Notes: generated from the sequence alone by a model not told the origin. Counted from the first letter of the stretch, positions 23,870 through 33,694 are shown. The stretch is DNA of 33,694 bases from Hyphomicrobiales bacterium (GCA_027483505.1 JAIXUP010000062.1:128724-162417); one strand, 5' to 3'. Made by a program: numbers and translations.

Positions 23870-24136
23870 TCAGGACGCGAGAGCCTTGACGCGCTTGGCG
23901 AGGCGGGAAACCTTCCGCGACGCTGTGTTCTTGTGAGCCACGCCCTTCTGAACGGCGCGCATCATGATCGGTTCGGCGGCCTTCAGAGCGGCAGAGGCTG
24001 CAGCCTGGTCGCCGGCTTCGAGCGCTTCCTCGACCTTGCGCACATAGGTGCGCATCTGGCTGCGGCGCGACTTGTTCACTTCGGTGCGGCGAATGGTCTG
24101 GCGGGCAGCCTTCTTCGCGGACTTCGTATTCGCCAT
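23870..24136 (-). CDS. rpsT: 30S ribosomal protein S20
   Basis: This 88-residue basic protein has the standard S20 beginning [17 protein letters not shown] and its second helix block [31 protein letters not shown]. It binds 16S rRNA early in 30S assembly. The ATG at 24136 has GAGGA seven bases upstream; longer open frame before it is ignored. A strong promoter (24260-24288) and an intrinsic terminator (23768-23797) frame it as a single-gene unit, although it lies in line with the upstream dehydratase gene. rpsT next to dnaA is common in alphaproteobacteria. The untranslated leader would be about 115 bases, long enough for feedback control, but I see no defined structure in it. Confidence 0.98.
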   Translation of the reverse strand: MANTKSAKKAARQTIRRTEVNKSRRSQMRTYVRKVEEALEAGDQAAASAALKAAEPIMMRAVQKGVAHKNTASRKVSRLAKRVKALAS

Positions 24137-24259
24137 GGGCGTCCTCGCTTCTGATCCGTGGGACACGCCAGCTTGCCGGACAAAGGGCATCCGCTGGGTG
24201 AACGGCATCACTGATTGAAAAGTGGTCCCAGCAACCATGCAGCTGCGGGAAGGTAGCCG

Positions 24260-24288
24260 CGTATAGTCGCAACACGGGCGCGCGTCAA
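24260..24288 (-). promoter_or_regulatory. rpsT: Sigma-70-type promoter of rpsT
   Basis: On the minus strand TTGACG (24283-24288) and TATACG (24260-24265) are separated by exactly 17 bases. This is a close match to the housekeeping -35/-10 pattern and is GC-rich between the hexamers, as often seen in alphaproteobacteria. Transcription would start near 24253, about 115 bases before the rpsT ATG. Confidence 0.75.
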
Positions 24289-24306
24289 CGCGAAACAGGC
24301 CCCCGA

Positions 24307-25296
24307 TCAGGCCGCCGCCAGCAGGCGGCAGAAACTGGCCAGATCGGTGTTGCCGCCCGAAATGATGACGCCGACCCTGAGCCCCTTGACCGGCGTCTTG
24401 GCGGCGAAGGCGGCCGCCGCCGCCAGGCATCCGGTCGGCTCGACCACCAGCTTCATCCGCTCGGCGAAGAAGCGCATGGCTGCCACCAGTTCGGCATCGC
24501 TCACCGTGACGATGTCGGCCACGTCGCGCTGGATCAGCGGAAAGGTGATCTGTCCGAGCGCGGGCGTCTGAGCCCCGTCAGCGATGGTCTTGGGCACCTC
24601 GATCTTGATGATGCGGCCGGCCCTGAGCGACTGCTGGCCGTCATTGCCGGCCTCGGGCTCGACGCCGATGACCTTGACGCCGGGCGACAGCGCATGGGCC
24701 GCCAGGGCGCAGCCGCTGATCAGCCCGCCGCCGCCAAGGCAGACGAGCAGGAGATCCAGCGGGCCGGTCTCCTCGATGAGCTCGAGTGCGGCGGTGCCCT
24801 GGCCGGCGATCACGTCGGGATGATCGAAGGGTGGGATCAGGCTTGCGCCGCGCTCCGCCGCCACCTGCCGGCCAAGCGCCTCGCGGTCCTGGCTGTAACG
24901 ATCGAACAGGATCACCTCCGCGCCGTAGCCGCGCGTCGCCTCGATCTTGGCGACCGGCGCATCCTTTGGCATCAGGATGGTGACCGGGACGCCGAGCAAC
25001 TGGCCGGCCAAAGCCATGCCCTGGGCATGATTGCCGGAGGAGAAGGCGATCACGCCGCGCTGGCGCGTGGCCTCCGGCAGGCTGGCGATGGCGTTGTAGG
25101 CGCCGCGGAATTTGAAGGCGCCCATGCGCTGCAGGTTCTCGCACTTGAAGAACAGGGACGCGCCGGTCATCGCGTCCGCCGTGCGGGAGGTCATCACCGG
25201 GGTGCGGATGGCGATCCCCTTGAGCCGGGCGGCGGCGCGCTCGACATCGGCGAAGGCGGGCAGATCCGGCGTCGCCGGCTGTGGCATCGTGGTCAT
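24307..25296 (-). CDS. Threonine/serine dehydratase-like PLP enzyme
   Basis: This 329-residue fold-type II PLP enzyme lacks the C-terminal regulatory ACT-like region of biosynthetic IlvA. It is therefore of the catabolic threonine dehydratase, serine racemase or hydroxyaspartate ammonia-lyase type. The PLP lysine is Lys62 in [20 protein letters not shown] (86-93) binds the substrate carboxylate, and LGGGGLISG (187-195) cradles the phosphate. ISGGNTD near the end completes the site. It would deaminate threonine or serine to the oxo-acid plus ammonia in the cytoplasm. The ATG at 25296 was chosen; a GTG at 25311 overlapping the stop of the hydratase gene (GTGA) is equally possible and would add five residues. 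Either way the two genes are tightly linked. Confidence 0.9.
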   Translation of the reverse strand: MTTMPQPATPDLPAFADVERAAARLKGIAIRTPVMTSRTADAMTGASLFFKCENLQRMGAFKFRGAYNAIASLPEATRQRGVIAFSSGNHAQGMALAGQLLGVPVTILMPKDAPVAKIEATRGYGAEVILFDRYSQDREALGRQVAAERGASLIPPFDHPDVIAGQGTAALELIEETGPLDLLLVCLGGGGLISGCALAAHALSPGVKVIGVEPEAGNDGQQSLRAGRIIKIEVPKTIADGAQTPALGQITFPLIQRDVADIVTVSDAELVAAMRFFAERMKLVVEPTGCLAAAAAFAAKTPVKGLRVGVIISGGNTDLASFCRLLAAA

Positions 25297-25307
25297 GGAC
25301 CTTGCTC

Positions 25308-26081
25308 TCACTTGTTCCTGAAGGCAGGCTTGCGCTTCTCTGCGAAGGCCTTCATGCCTTCCTTCTGGTCGGCGGTTGCGAACATCGCCGAGAACAGGCG
25401 GCGCTCGAAGCGCAGGCCTTCGGCGAGCGTGGTCTCGAAAGCGCGGTTCACGGTCTCCTTGGTCATGCGGGTTGCGACCTGCGATTTTTCGGCGATCTGC
25501 GCCGCAGCCTTCATCGTCTCAGCCATCAGGTCAGCCAGGGGCACGACACGGGCCACGAGACCGGACCGTTCGGCTTCTGCGGCATCCATCATCCGGCCGG
25601 TCAGGCACAGGTCCATGGCCTTCGCCTTGCCGATGGCCTTGGTCATGCGCTGGGTGCCGCCAGCGCCCGGCATGACGCCGAGGTTGATTTCGGGCTGGCC
25701 GAAACGGGCATTGTCGGCGGCGATGACGAAGTCGCACATCATCGCCAGTTCGCAGCCTCCGCCGAGCGCGAAACCGGCGACGGCAGCGACGATCGGCTTG
25801 TTGCGCTGGCCGATGCGGTCCCATTCGGCAAACTTGTCGTCCATGTAGGTGGCGGGGAAGCGGCGGTCCTTCATCTCCTTGATGTCCGCGCCGGCGGCGA
25901 AGGCCTTCTCGGAGCCGGTGATGACGATGCAGCCGATGGCCTTGTCCTTCTCGAACCGGTCGATGGCCTTGTTGACCTCGCCGATCAGCTGGCCGTTGAG
26001 CGCATTGAGCGCCTGCGGGCGGTTCAGCGTGATCACGCCCACAGCGCCTTTCGTGTCGACGAGAATGGTTTCGTAGGCCAT
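25308..26081 (-). CDS. Enoyl-CoA hydratase
   Basis: This 257-residue crotonase-family protein has the standard length. It adds water to trans-2-enoyl-CoA in fatty-acid beta-oxidation. The oxyanion-hole and catalytic segment [15 protein letters not shown] places one active-site Glu at 111, and [19 protein letters not shown] gives the second, Glu131. The 20-residue spacing is that of true hydratases. [17 protein letters not shown] binds CoA. The ATG at 26081 gives [22 protein letters not shown]; nine codons of open frame upstream are ignored. An enoyl-CoA hydratase near rpsT and dnaA is a familiar arrangement in Rhizobiales as I recall it. Here the usual mutM and ubiE companions are missing, and a dehydratase gene lies between it and rpsT. 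It diverges from recF. Confidence 0.95.
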   Translation of the reverse strand: MAYETILVDTKGAVGVITLNRPQALNALNGQLIGEVNKAIDRFEKDKAIGCIVITGSEKAFAAGADIKEMKDRRFPATYMDDKFAEWDRIGQRNKPIVAAVAGFALGGGCELAMMCDFVIAADNARFGQPEINLGVMPGAGGTQRMTKAIGKAKAMDLCLTGRMMDAAEAERSGLVARVVPLADLMAETMKAAAQIAEKSQVATRMTKETVNRAFETTLAEGLRFERRLFSAMFATADQKEGMKAFAEKRKPAFRNK

Positions 26082-26226
26082 GGCGCGCTTCCCTGTTCGT
26101 TTGGCCAAGGGCTAACGCAGGTTCAACGGGCCGTCCATGGGCAATGACGCACAGCCAGCCCCGAAACCGGTCATGGCGGCTGCTTTGCTCTTGACCGGCG
26201 CGCCGCCGCACCCGACACCGCAGGCG

Positions 26227-27351
26227 ATGACCTCGCTCGTGAAGCTCTCCTTGCGCGACTACCGATCCTATGCCGACCTTGAGATCGGCACGGATGCGGG
26301 CGTCGTTGCGCTGGCGGGCGACAACGGCGTTGGCAAGACGAACGTTCTGGAAGCCATCTCGCTTCTGTCGCCGGGCCGGGGTCTGCGCCGGGCCGAGCTT
26401 GCCGACATGGCGCGTGCCGGAGGCAGCGGCGGCTTCGCCGTTTTCGCGGCCCTCGACGATTTGACCGAGATCGGAATCGGCCTGATCGAACCGGACGAGA
26501 CCGGCCGGCGCCAGCGCGTGCAGCGGATCAATGGCGCAACCTCGCCGACCCAGACGGCTATGGCGGAGTATGTGCGCGTGGTCTGGCTGACGCCGGAGCA
26601 GGATGGCCTGTTCCGCGGCTCGGCCGGCGATCGGCGGCGCTTCCTCGACCGGCTGGTGCTGGCGATCGACGCAGACCATGGCGCGCGGGTCAACGCGCTC
26701 GAGCGCGCCCTGCGCGACCGCAACCGAATCCTCGAGGAGCGGCCGCACGATGCCGCATGGCTCGATGCGGTGGAAAAGCAGATCGCGGCTCTTGGCGTCG
26801 CCGTAGCGGCGGCCCGGGCCGAGACGGTCGACAGGCTTGCCGCGCTGATCAGCGAGACGCGCGACGACGCCTCGCCATTTCCGTTCGCGACACTCTCGCT
26901 CGCTGGCGAACTGGACGCACTGGTGGCGCAACTGCCGGCGCTCGACGCCGAGGACGCCTATGCCGGGCTGTTGCGTGCAGCACGGCAGAGGGACCGCGCC
27001 GCAGGGCGGACCCTGATCGGGCCGCAGGCCTCCGACCTGCTCGTCCGGCATGGGCCGAAAGACATCGCGGCCGAAACGGGATCGACCGGCGAGCAGAAGG
27101 CGCTGCTGGTCGGGCTCGTGCTGGCCCATGCGCGGCTGGTCAGGGCCATGAGCGGGATTGCGCCGATCGTGCTGCTCGACGAGATCGCGGCCCATTTCGA
27201 TCCGCTCCGGCGGGCGGCCCTGTTCCACGCGCTGGGCGAGCTTGGCGCGCAGGTCTGGATGACCGGGGCCGACGAGGCGCTGTTCCGCGACCTGCCGGCG
27301 GGCGCGGTCCGGTTCCGGGTCGCGCCGGGGCGAATGGAGCGCGAGGCATGA
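26227..27351 (+). CDS. recF: DNA replication and repair protein RecF
   Basis: This 374-residue SMC-like ATPase begins at the ATG at 26227 with LVKLSLRDYRSYADLEI, the typical RecF beginning; 30 open codons upstream are not used. Walker A GDNGVGKTN is at 31-39 (LAGDNGVGKTNVLEAISLLSPGRGLR is characteristic). The signature region STGEQKALLVGLVLAHA and Walker B PIVLLDEIAAHFD are near the C-terminus. RecF helps load RecA at gapped DNA together with RecO and RecR. The gene is divergent from the enoyl-CoA hydratase and does not follow dnaN. Its stop overlaps the start of the DUF817 gene by four bases (ATGA). Confidence 0.96.
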   Translation: MTSLVKLSLRDYRSYADLEIGTDAGVVALAGDNGVGKTNVLEAISLLSPGRGLRRAELADMARAGGSGGFAVFAALDDLTEIGIGLIEPDETGRRQRVQRINGATSPTQTAMAEYVRVVWLTPEQDGLFRGSAGDRRRFLDRLVLAIDADHGARVNALERALRDRNRILEERPHDAAWLDAVEKQIAALGVAVAAARAETVDRLAALISETRDDASPFPFATLSLAGELDALVAQLPALDAEDAYAGLLRAARQRDRAAGRTLIGPQASDLLVRHGPKDIAAETGSTGEQKALLVGLVLAHARLVRAMSGIAPIVLLDEIAAHFDPLRRAALFHALGELGAQVWMTGADEALFRDLPAGAVRFRVAPGRMEREA

Positions 27352-28208
27352 CAGGGCATCCCCAGCACTATGCGCCGTGGCTTGGGGGCGCTCATGCCCG
27401 GCTGCGTGCATTGCTCGGACAGCTGCATCCCTGGCTGGCCGAGTTCATCATCTTCGGTTTCAAACAAGCCTGGGCCTGCCTGTTCGGCGGGGCGATGCTG
27501 GGCCTGCTGATCGTCAGCAAGCTGATCTGGCAGCCGGGCTGGCCCGTGGCCCGCTATGACGCTCTTCTGGTGGGCGCCATCCTCATTCAGATGGCCATGC
27601 TGGCCCTGAAGCTGGAAAGTCGGGAGGAAGCGAAGGTCATCTTCTTGTTCCATGTGGTCGGCACCGCGATGGAGGTCTTCAAGACCGCAATGGGTTCGTG
27701 GAGCTATCCGGAAGAGAGTCTGCTCAGGATCGGCGGCGTGCCGTTGTTCACCGGCTTCATGTATGCCTGCGTCGGCTCCTACATGGCCCGCGTGATCCGG
27801 CTCTTCGACATGCGGTTTGTCCACTACCCGCCTTTCGCAGTGACGGTTGCGCTGGCCTGCGCGATCTACATCAACTTCTTCAGCCATCACTACATCACGG
27901 ACCTTCGCTATCCGCTGTTCGTCGCGGTGTTCCTGGTGTTCTGGCGCACACGTATCTATTTCACGGTCGATCGGGTTCCCCGCTGGATGCCGCTTCTGCT
28001 GGCGGCGTTCCTGACCTCGTTCTTCCTCTGGATCGCCGAAAACATCGGCACGCTGAGCGGGACCTGGCTCTATCCGAACCAGAAGGGGGCCGGCTGGCGG
28101 CCGGTGACATTCCAAAAGATGGGAGCCTGGTATCTCCTGCTCGTCATCTCGTTTGTGCTCGTCACCATCGTGCATCGCCCCGAGAGGCGCGGACAAAGCT
28201 TTGCCTGA
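27348..28208 (+). CDS. DUF817 family membrane protein
   Basis: This 286-residue integral membrane protein has about seven or eight hydrophobic segments. Blocks such as KLESREEAKVIFLFHVVGTAMEVFK, GSWSYPEESLLRIGGVPLFTGFMY, INFFSHHYITDLRY and FFLWIAENIGTLSGTWLYPNQ match what I recall of the uncharacterised DUF817 family (B. subtilis YoaT is one member). His and Glu residues inside or at the edge of the helices (FHVVGTAME, NFFSHHYITD, WIAEN) are candidate metal or catalytic sites, which is inference. No function is known. The ATG overlaps the recF stop by four bases, so the two are likely co-translated, although a link to DNA repair is not otherwise supported. The overlap may simply be compact packing. 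Confidence 0.85.
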   Translation: MTGHPQHYAPWLGGAHARLRALLGQLHPWLAEFIIFGFKQAWACLFGGAMLGLLIVSKLIWQPGWPVARYDALLVGAILIQMAMLALKLESREEAKVIFLFHVVGTAMEVFKTAMGSWSYPEESLLRIGGVPLFTGFMYACVGSYMARVIRLFDMRFVHYPPFAVTVALACAIYINFFSHHYITDLRYPLFVAVFLVFWRTRIYFTVDRVPRWMPLLLAAFLTSFFLWIAENIGTLSGTWLYPNQKGAGWRPVTFQKMGAWYLLLVISFVLVTIVHRPERRGQSFA

Positions 28209-28269
28209 CACGCACGCTTGCGCTAGGCGTTGCGGCCAGGGACGCTGACACACAAATTCGAGGGCTGCC

Positions 28270-28998
28270 GTGAACCGTTACATTGCGCGGATACCGATGT
28301 CGCTGGCCGTGCCGGCCGCGATGCACTGGGCCATCAAGGATGTTCTCGAGGGAGAATACGAGGCGGGCTATGATGGTGTCGGCCTCGACATCCTCGATGT
28401 CGGCGCCAATGTCGGCTCGTTCGCGCTGTGGGCGACAGCGCGCTGGCCGGGCAGCGTCGTGACCTCCTACGAGCCGCACCCGGGCACCTTCGCCTTCCTC
28501 AAGCAGAACACAGCGCAGCGGCGCGACATCATCGCGGTGAACGCCGCCCTGTTTCCTGGCGGTCAGATGACGGCCACCTTCATGAGCCGCTTCGCCGGCG
28601 ATGGCGAGTCTGGCCTCGCGGCCTACATGGGCGACACGTTCGTCGCCGGCGCGCAGCCGGACAGCTACGAGGTTCCCGTGGTCGATCCCGCCAGCCTGCC
28701 CTCGCCCGACATCGTCAAGATCGACATCGAGGGCGGAGAAGGCGACGTGCTCGACCACATCGACCTGAGCCGCACCTCGCTCGTCCTGCTTGAATACCAG
28801 AACCGCAAGAACAAGGCGCAGCTCGAAGCGCGGCTCAAGGCCGATTTCGAGCTGATCGACACGGTCGAACACGCCTGGGGTCCGCTCCTCGAACAGGGTT
28901 GCTACCGGCCCGACCTTGCCGGCGACGTCTATGGCCGCATGTTCGCCGTCCGAAAGGGCGTGACGCGCATGGTGCGCAGGGCGGACATGACCGGCTGA
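28270..28998 (+). CDS. FkbM family methyltransferase
   Basis: This 242-residue SAM-dependent methyltransferase has motif I DILDVGANVGSFALW (about 40-54), the acidic ribose-binding YEPHPGTFAFLKQN (about 67-80), and the FkbM signature IVKIDIEGGEGDVLDHIDLS. FkbM enzymes methylate hydroxyl groups on sugars or secondary metabolites; the acceptor here is not predictable. The start is a GTG at 28270 with GAGGG five bases upstream, giving MNRYIARIPMSLAVP. The 61-base gap after the DUF817 gene suggests the same transcript or a small separate promoter. No glycosyltransferase or polysaccharide genes are adjacent, so it looks like an isolated modifier. Confidence 0.9.
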   Translation: MNRYIARIPMSLAVPAAMHWAIKDVLEGEYEAGYDGVGLDILDVGANVGSFALWATARWPGSVVTSYEPHPGTFAFLKQNTAQRRDIIAVNAALFPGGQMTATFMSRFAGDGESGLAAYMGDTFVAGAQPDSYEVPVVDPASLPSPDIVKIDIEGGEGDVLDHIDLSRTSLVLLEYQNRKNKAQLEARLKADFELIDTVEHAWGPLLEQGCYRPDLAGDVYGRMFAVRKGVTRMVRRADMTG

Positions 28999-29058
28999 TT
29001 CTGGCCGCAGGCGGCAAGAATGGCCTATACCTCAGCTGCTCACGACAAGGGGCCTCCC

Positions 29059-29676
29059 ATGGACATCGCAGCCCTGATGCTGTTCGCCGGCGTGTATTTT
29101 GCCGCCGTTTCGTCGCCCGGACCCGGTCTTGCGGCGGTGGTTGCACGCGGGCTCGGGCAAGGCCTGGTTGCGGCGCCGGCCTTCGTGGCGGGCTTCGTGG
29201 TCGGCGACCTGATCTGGTTTACCGTTGCGGCGACCGGCCTTGCCGTGCTCGCCAAGAGCTTCGAGGCGCTGTTCCTCGCCATCAAGTATGCCGGCTGCGC
29301 CTATCTGATCTACATGGCGTGGAAGATCTGGACGGCGCCCGTCAAGGCCGAGGAGGTCGCGGCCGCGTCGGGGAAGGTCAGGTCATGGCCGTCCTTCCTG
29401 GGCTCGCTGTCGCTCACGCTCGGCAACCCCAAGGTCATCGTCTTTTTCCTGTCGATCATGCCGCTGGTGATCGATCCCAAGGCGATCACGCCGCTGGTTT
29501 TCGCGGAAATGGCTGTCGTGATCGTGCTCGTCATCACCCCTGTCATGGCGGCTGCGCTGATCCTCGCAGACCGGGCGCGCAAGGTGTTCACCTCGGAGAA
29601 GGCCTTGCGCCTGATCAATCGCGGAACAGCGGGCATGATGGCGGGCGCGGCGGCCGTGATCGCCACGCGCGGCTGA
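29059..29676 (+). CDS. LysE family amino-acid exporter (RhtB-like)
   Basis: This 205-residue inner-membrane protein has the standard length of the LysE/RhtB family. The family signature after the first helix, AAVSSPGPGLAAVVARGLGQG, is clear. KYAGCAYLIYMAWKIW and SLSLTLGNPKVIVFFLSIMP are the following conserved segments, and five or six helices are predicted. Such proteins export lysine, arginine, threonine, homoserine or related metabolites; the substrate is undetermined. The ATG at 29059 has AAGGGG about six bases upstream; an in-frame ATG 39 bases earlier lacks family sequence. The gene is the third of several unrelated + strand genes lying between recF and gyrB. Confidence 0.92.
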   Translation: MDIAALMLFAGVYFAAVSSPGPGLAAVVARGLGQGLVAAPAFVAGFVVGDLIWFTVAATGLAVLAKSFEALFLAIKYAGCAYLIYMAWKIWTAPVKAEEVAAASGKVRSWPSFLGSLSLTLGNPKVIVFFLSIMPLVIDPKAITPLVFAEMAVVIVLVITPVMAAALILADRARKVFTSEKALRLINRGTAGMMAGAAAVIATRG

Positions 29677-29731
29677 GGCGCTGTCGCTGCGGCACTGATC
29701 TGGCGCAAAGGCGGAAGGCGAATCGCACGGC

Positions 29732-30076
29732 ATGATGCAGGGCATGAACCGATTCGTGTCCGCTTTCGCCGCCGTTGTGACGCTTGGCCTCATCATTCAG
29801 CCGGCGGCTGAAGCGCAGGCGCAGGACATCCGGGCCGGTCAGGCCATCGCCCGCCAGAATTGCGCCCGCTGCCATGCCATCGGACGCTCGGGGCGGAGCG
29901 CCAGGCCAGAAGCAACCCCATTCCGCCTGATCCCGCGACGCTATCCGGTCGAGGCGCTGGAGGAGGCTTTCGGCGAGGGCATCAGCGGCAACCATCTCGG
30001 GATGCCGGATTTCCAGTTCTCGCCGCGCGAGGTCGACGACCTTCTGGGCTATATCCGCAGCCTCGGGCGGCGCTGA
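29732..30076 (+). CDS. Small monohaem cytochrome c
   Basis: This 114-residue exported protein has a signal peptide of about 30 residues (AFAAVVTLGLIIQPAAEAQAQ) and a single haem-binding CARCH in ARQNCARCHAIG. NHLGMPDFQFSPREVDDLLGYI carries the likely distal Met ligand, followed by the C-terminal helix typical of class I cytochromes. It would carry electrons in the periplasm; the partners are unknown. Three Met codons start the frame (29732, 29735, 29744); the one at 29744 (MNRFVSAF) gives the most compact signal peptide, while the one at 29732 lies 13 bases after GGAAGG. It lies 55 bases after the LysE gene and 57 before recQ. Confidence 0.88.
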   Translation: MMQGMNRFVSAFAAVVTLGLIIQPAAEAQAQDIRAGQAIARQNCARCHAIGRSGRSARPEATPFRLIPRRYPVEALEEAFGEGISGNHLGMPDFQFSPREVDDLLGYIRSLGRR

Positions 30077-30133
30077 GCCCCTTGTCCGCCCTTGCAACCT
30101 TGCATCGCGGCGGCTGTCGCCTACACCTGAGCC

Positions 30134-31957
30134 ATGCCCGATTCGCTTCACGCCGCGCGCAGCACGCTGAAAACCACCTTCGGCTATGATGATTTCAGGC
30201 CCGGCCAGGCCGAGGTGATCGAGGCCGTGCTGCGCCGTGAGGATGTGCTCGCCGTGATGCCGACCGGCTCGGGCAAATCCATGTGCTACCAGTTGCCGGC
30301 GCTCGTCGAGGGCGGGCTGACCGTCGTCGTGTCGCCGCTGATCGCGCTGATGCGCGACCAGGTCAAGCAGATGCATGCTGTCGGCGTGGGCGCCGTGACC
30401 CTCAACTCGCTCAACACCGATGATGAAGCGACCGCCGCCTGGCGCTCGCTGAAGCGCGGCGACACGCATCTGGTCTATGTTTCGCCCGAGCGCCTCGCCA
30501 TGGACGGGATGGCGGCACGGCTGCGGGAATTGGGCGTGACGCGCCTCGCCATTGATGAGGCGCACTGTGTCAGCCAATGGGGCCATGACTTCCGGCCCGA
30601 ATACCGCGAGATCAGGCGGCTGGCGCAGGCGCTGGGCAATCCGCCAATCCTCGCGCTGACAGCCACAGCGGATCAGAACACCCGCAACGACATCAGCGCT
30701 CAGCTGTTCGGGGCGCAGCCGACGGTCTTCGTGCATGGCTTCGACCGTCCGAACATCTCCTTGCGGTTCGAGGCCAAGGACCAGCCACGCCGGCAGATCG
30801 AAGCCTTTCTTGCGCCGCGCAAGGGACAGTCTGGCATCATCTACTGCTCGTCGCGCAAGCGCACCGAAGCGCTGGCCGAATGGCTGGGAGGCAAGGGCTG
30901 GACGGCGGTGTCCTACCATGCGGGGATGGAGCAGCAGGCGCGCAATCTGAGCCAGGACCGGTTCCAGCAGGAAGACGGCGTCATCGTCTGCGCCACCGTC
31001 GCCTTCGGCATGGGCGTCAACAAGCCCGACGTGCGCTTCGTCATCCATGCCGACATGCCCGGCTCGATCGAGAGCTACTATCAGGAGATCGGGCGGGCGG
31101 GGCGCGACGGGCTGCCGGCGGCGACCCTGACGCTCTACGGCATGGACGACATGGCGCTGCGCCGCCGCCAGATCGACGAGAAGGAGATGGGCGACGAACG
31201 CAAGCGCATCGAGCAGCGCAAGCTCGACGCGATGGTGGCCCTGTGCGAGGCCTCCACCTGCCGGCGCGGCGCGTTGCTGAGCTATTTCGGCGAAACCACG
31301 GTCAACTGCCAGGGCTGCGATCTGTGCGGGGCGGGCCCGGCTTCGCTCTATGACGGGCTGATCGACGCCCAGAAGGCCCTGTCCGCGATGATCCGCACCG
31401 GCCAGCGCTTCGGCGCGTCCCACATCGCCGATGTCCTCACCGGCAAACGCACCGATGTCGTGGCCAAGCAGAAGCACGACGAGATCAAGACCTTCGGCGT
31501 CGGCAAGGACAAGCAGCCGAAGACCTGGATGAGCATCATCAGACAGCTCTTTGCTGCCGGAGCGGTGGCGCATCGCGACGAGTTCGGTGGCCTTGTCGTT
31601 ACGGACAAGGGGGAAAGCCTGCTGCGCGGACAGGAGAGCATCCGGCTCAGGAGCGAGACGCCGACGGAGCGTCTGGCCAGGATCAGAAGCCCGTCAGGGC
31701 CCTATGCCAGCCAGCTTGATCCGGATCATGATGCGGTCTTCCAGCGGCTCAGGGCCCTGCGGGCGACGATCTCGCGCGAGGAAGGCATCGCGGCCTACAT
31801 GGTCTTTCCGGACCGCACGCTGATCGAGATGGCGCGCGAGCGGCCGACTGATCTCGACGGCATGGCCCGGATCGGCGGCGTCGGCGAGCGCAAGCTGAAA
31901 GCCTATGGCGATGTGTTCCTGCAGGCGCTGTGGGACGAGGACAGCAAGGCGGCGTGA
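30134..31957 (+). CDS. recQ: ATP-dependent DNA helicase RecQ
   Basis: This 607-residue protein has the full RecQ layout. The helicase core has FRPGQAEVIEAVL (motif 0), Walker A TGSGKS at 44-49, DEAH at 141-144 with CVSQWGHDFRPEY (the aromatic-rich loop), and motif VI QEIGRAGRDG. A four-cysteine zinc site follows (TCRRGALLSYFGE...CQGCDLC), then the winged-helix RQC region and a C-terminal HRDC domain (from about residue 525, ending RIGGVGERKLKAYGDVFLQAL). It unwinds 3'-to-5' and processes stalled forks and recombination intermediates, often in the RecF pathway, whose key gene lies 4 kb upstream on the same strand. The start region has no strong ribosome site. The gene ends 359 bases before gyrB. 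Confidence 0.97.
   Translation: MPDSLHAARSTLKTTFGYDDFRPGQAEVIEAVLRREDVLAVMPTGSGKSMCYQLPALVEGGLTVVVSPLIALMRDQVKQMHAVGVGAVTLNSLNTDDEATAAWRSLKRGDTHLVYVSPERLAMDGMAARLRELGVTRLAIDEAHCVSQWGHDFRPEYREIRRLAQALGNPPILALTATADQNTRNDISAQLFGAQPTVFVHGFDRPNISLRFEAKDQPRRQIEAFLAPRKGQSGIIYCSSRKRTEALAEWLGGKGWTAVSYHAGMEQQARNLSQDRFQQEDGVIVCATVAFGMGVNKPDVRFVIHADMPGSIESYYQEIGRAGRDGLPAATLTLYGMDDMALRRRQIDEKEMGDERKRIEQRKLDAMVALCEASTCRRGALLSYFGETTVNCQGCDLCGAGPASLYDGLIDAQKALSAMIRTGQRFGASHIADVLTGKRTDVVAKQKHDEIKTFGVGKDKQPKTWMSIIRQLFAAGAVAHRDEFGGLVVTDKGESLLRGQESIRLRSETPTERLARIRSPSGPYASQLDPDHDAVFQRLRALRATISREEGIAAYMVFPDRTLIEMARERPTDLDGMARIGGVGERKLKAYGDVFLQALWDEDSKAA

Positions 31958-33694
<1,737 letters not shown>

Noticed and set aside
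23609..24154. Plus-strand open frame of 181 codons across the dnaA gap and rpsT
   Set aside because: It lies largely antisense to rpsT, crosses its terminator, and its translation is arginine-rich low-complexity sequence without family features.
25531..27411. Minus-strand frame of 626 codons opposite recF and over the hydratase
   Set aside because: RecF motifs on the plus strand are unmistakable and this frame has no coherent protein features.

Overview
This window looks like chromosomal DNA from a GC-rich alphaproteobacterium, most probably of the order Hyphomicrobiales (Rhizobiales). The basis is codon use, the gene content (dnaN, dnaA, rpsT, an enoyl-CoA hydratase, recF and gyrB close together), GANTC sites and a palindrome that fits the CtrA-box pattern, and intergenic palindromic repeats of a kind I recall from Rhizobiales genomes. 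Genus cannot be named from sequence alone. Nearly all DNA is coding and there is no prophage, insertion sequence, CRISPR array, tRNA or rRNA that I can see.

Left part (1-10857): the C-terminus of an endonuclease/exonuclease/phosphatase-family protein, then a PhzF-like isomerase, a NUDIX hydrolase and an M3 oligopeptidase on the + strand. Three minus-strand genes follow: an RraA-like protein, a secreted protein with a peptidoglycan-binding-like region and a decayed trypsin-like domain, and formate-tetrahydrofolate ligase. A complete NitT/TauT-type ABC importer (binding protein, permease, ATPase) then runs on the + strand, with a palindromic repeat between its first two genes.

Middle part (10875-20288): the minus-strand pair of a giant thioester alpha-2-macroglobulin and penicillin-binding protein 1C, which together form a periplasmic defence and cell-wall repair module. 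A divergent DsbA-family (FrnE-like) oxidoreductase and a solitary PotF-like polyamine-binding protein follow.

Replication part (20337-33694): on the minus strand, in transcription order, lie enoyl-CoA hydratase, a threonine dehydratase-like enzyme, rpsT, dnaA and dnaN. Head to head with this block, recF starts on the + strand, followed by a DUF817 membrane protein (ATGA overlap with recF), an FkbM methyltransferase, a LysE exporter, a small cytochrome c, recQ, and gyrB, which runs off the end. Compared with the dnaA-dnaN-recF-gyrB order common in bacteria, the enoyl-CoA hydratase-to-dnaN block appears inverted next to recF.

The 812-base gap upstream of dnaA is the only large non-coding region. 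It holds the rpsT terminator, poly-A/T tracts, GANTC sites and a perfect TTAA-N7-TTAA palindrome. I did not find an obviously novel multi-gene system. The most interesting items are the inverted replication block with its dnaA control region, the pseudo-protease, and DUF817 coupled to recF.
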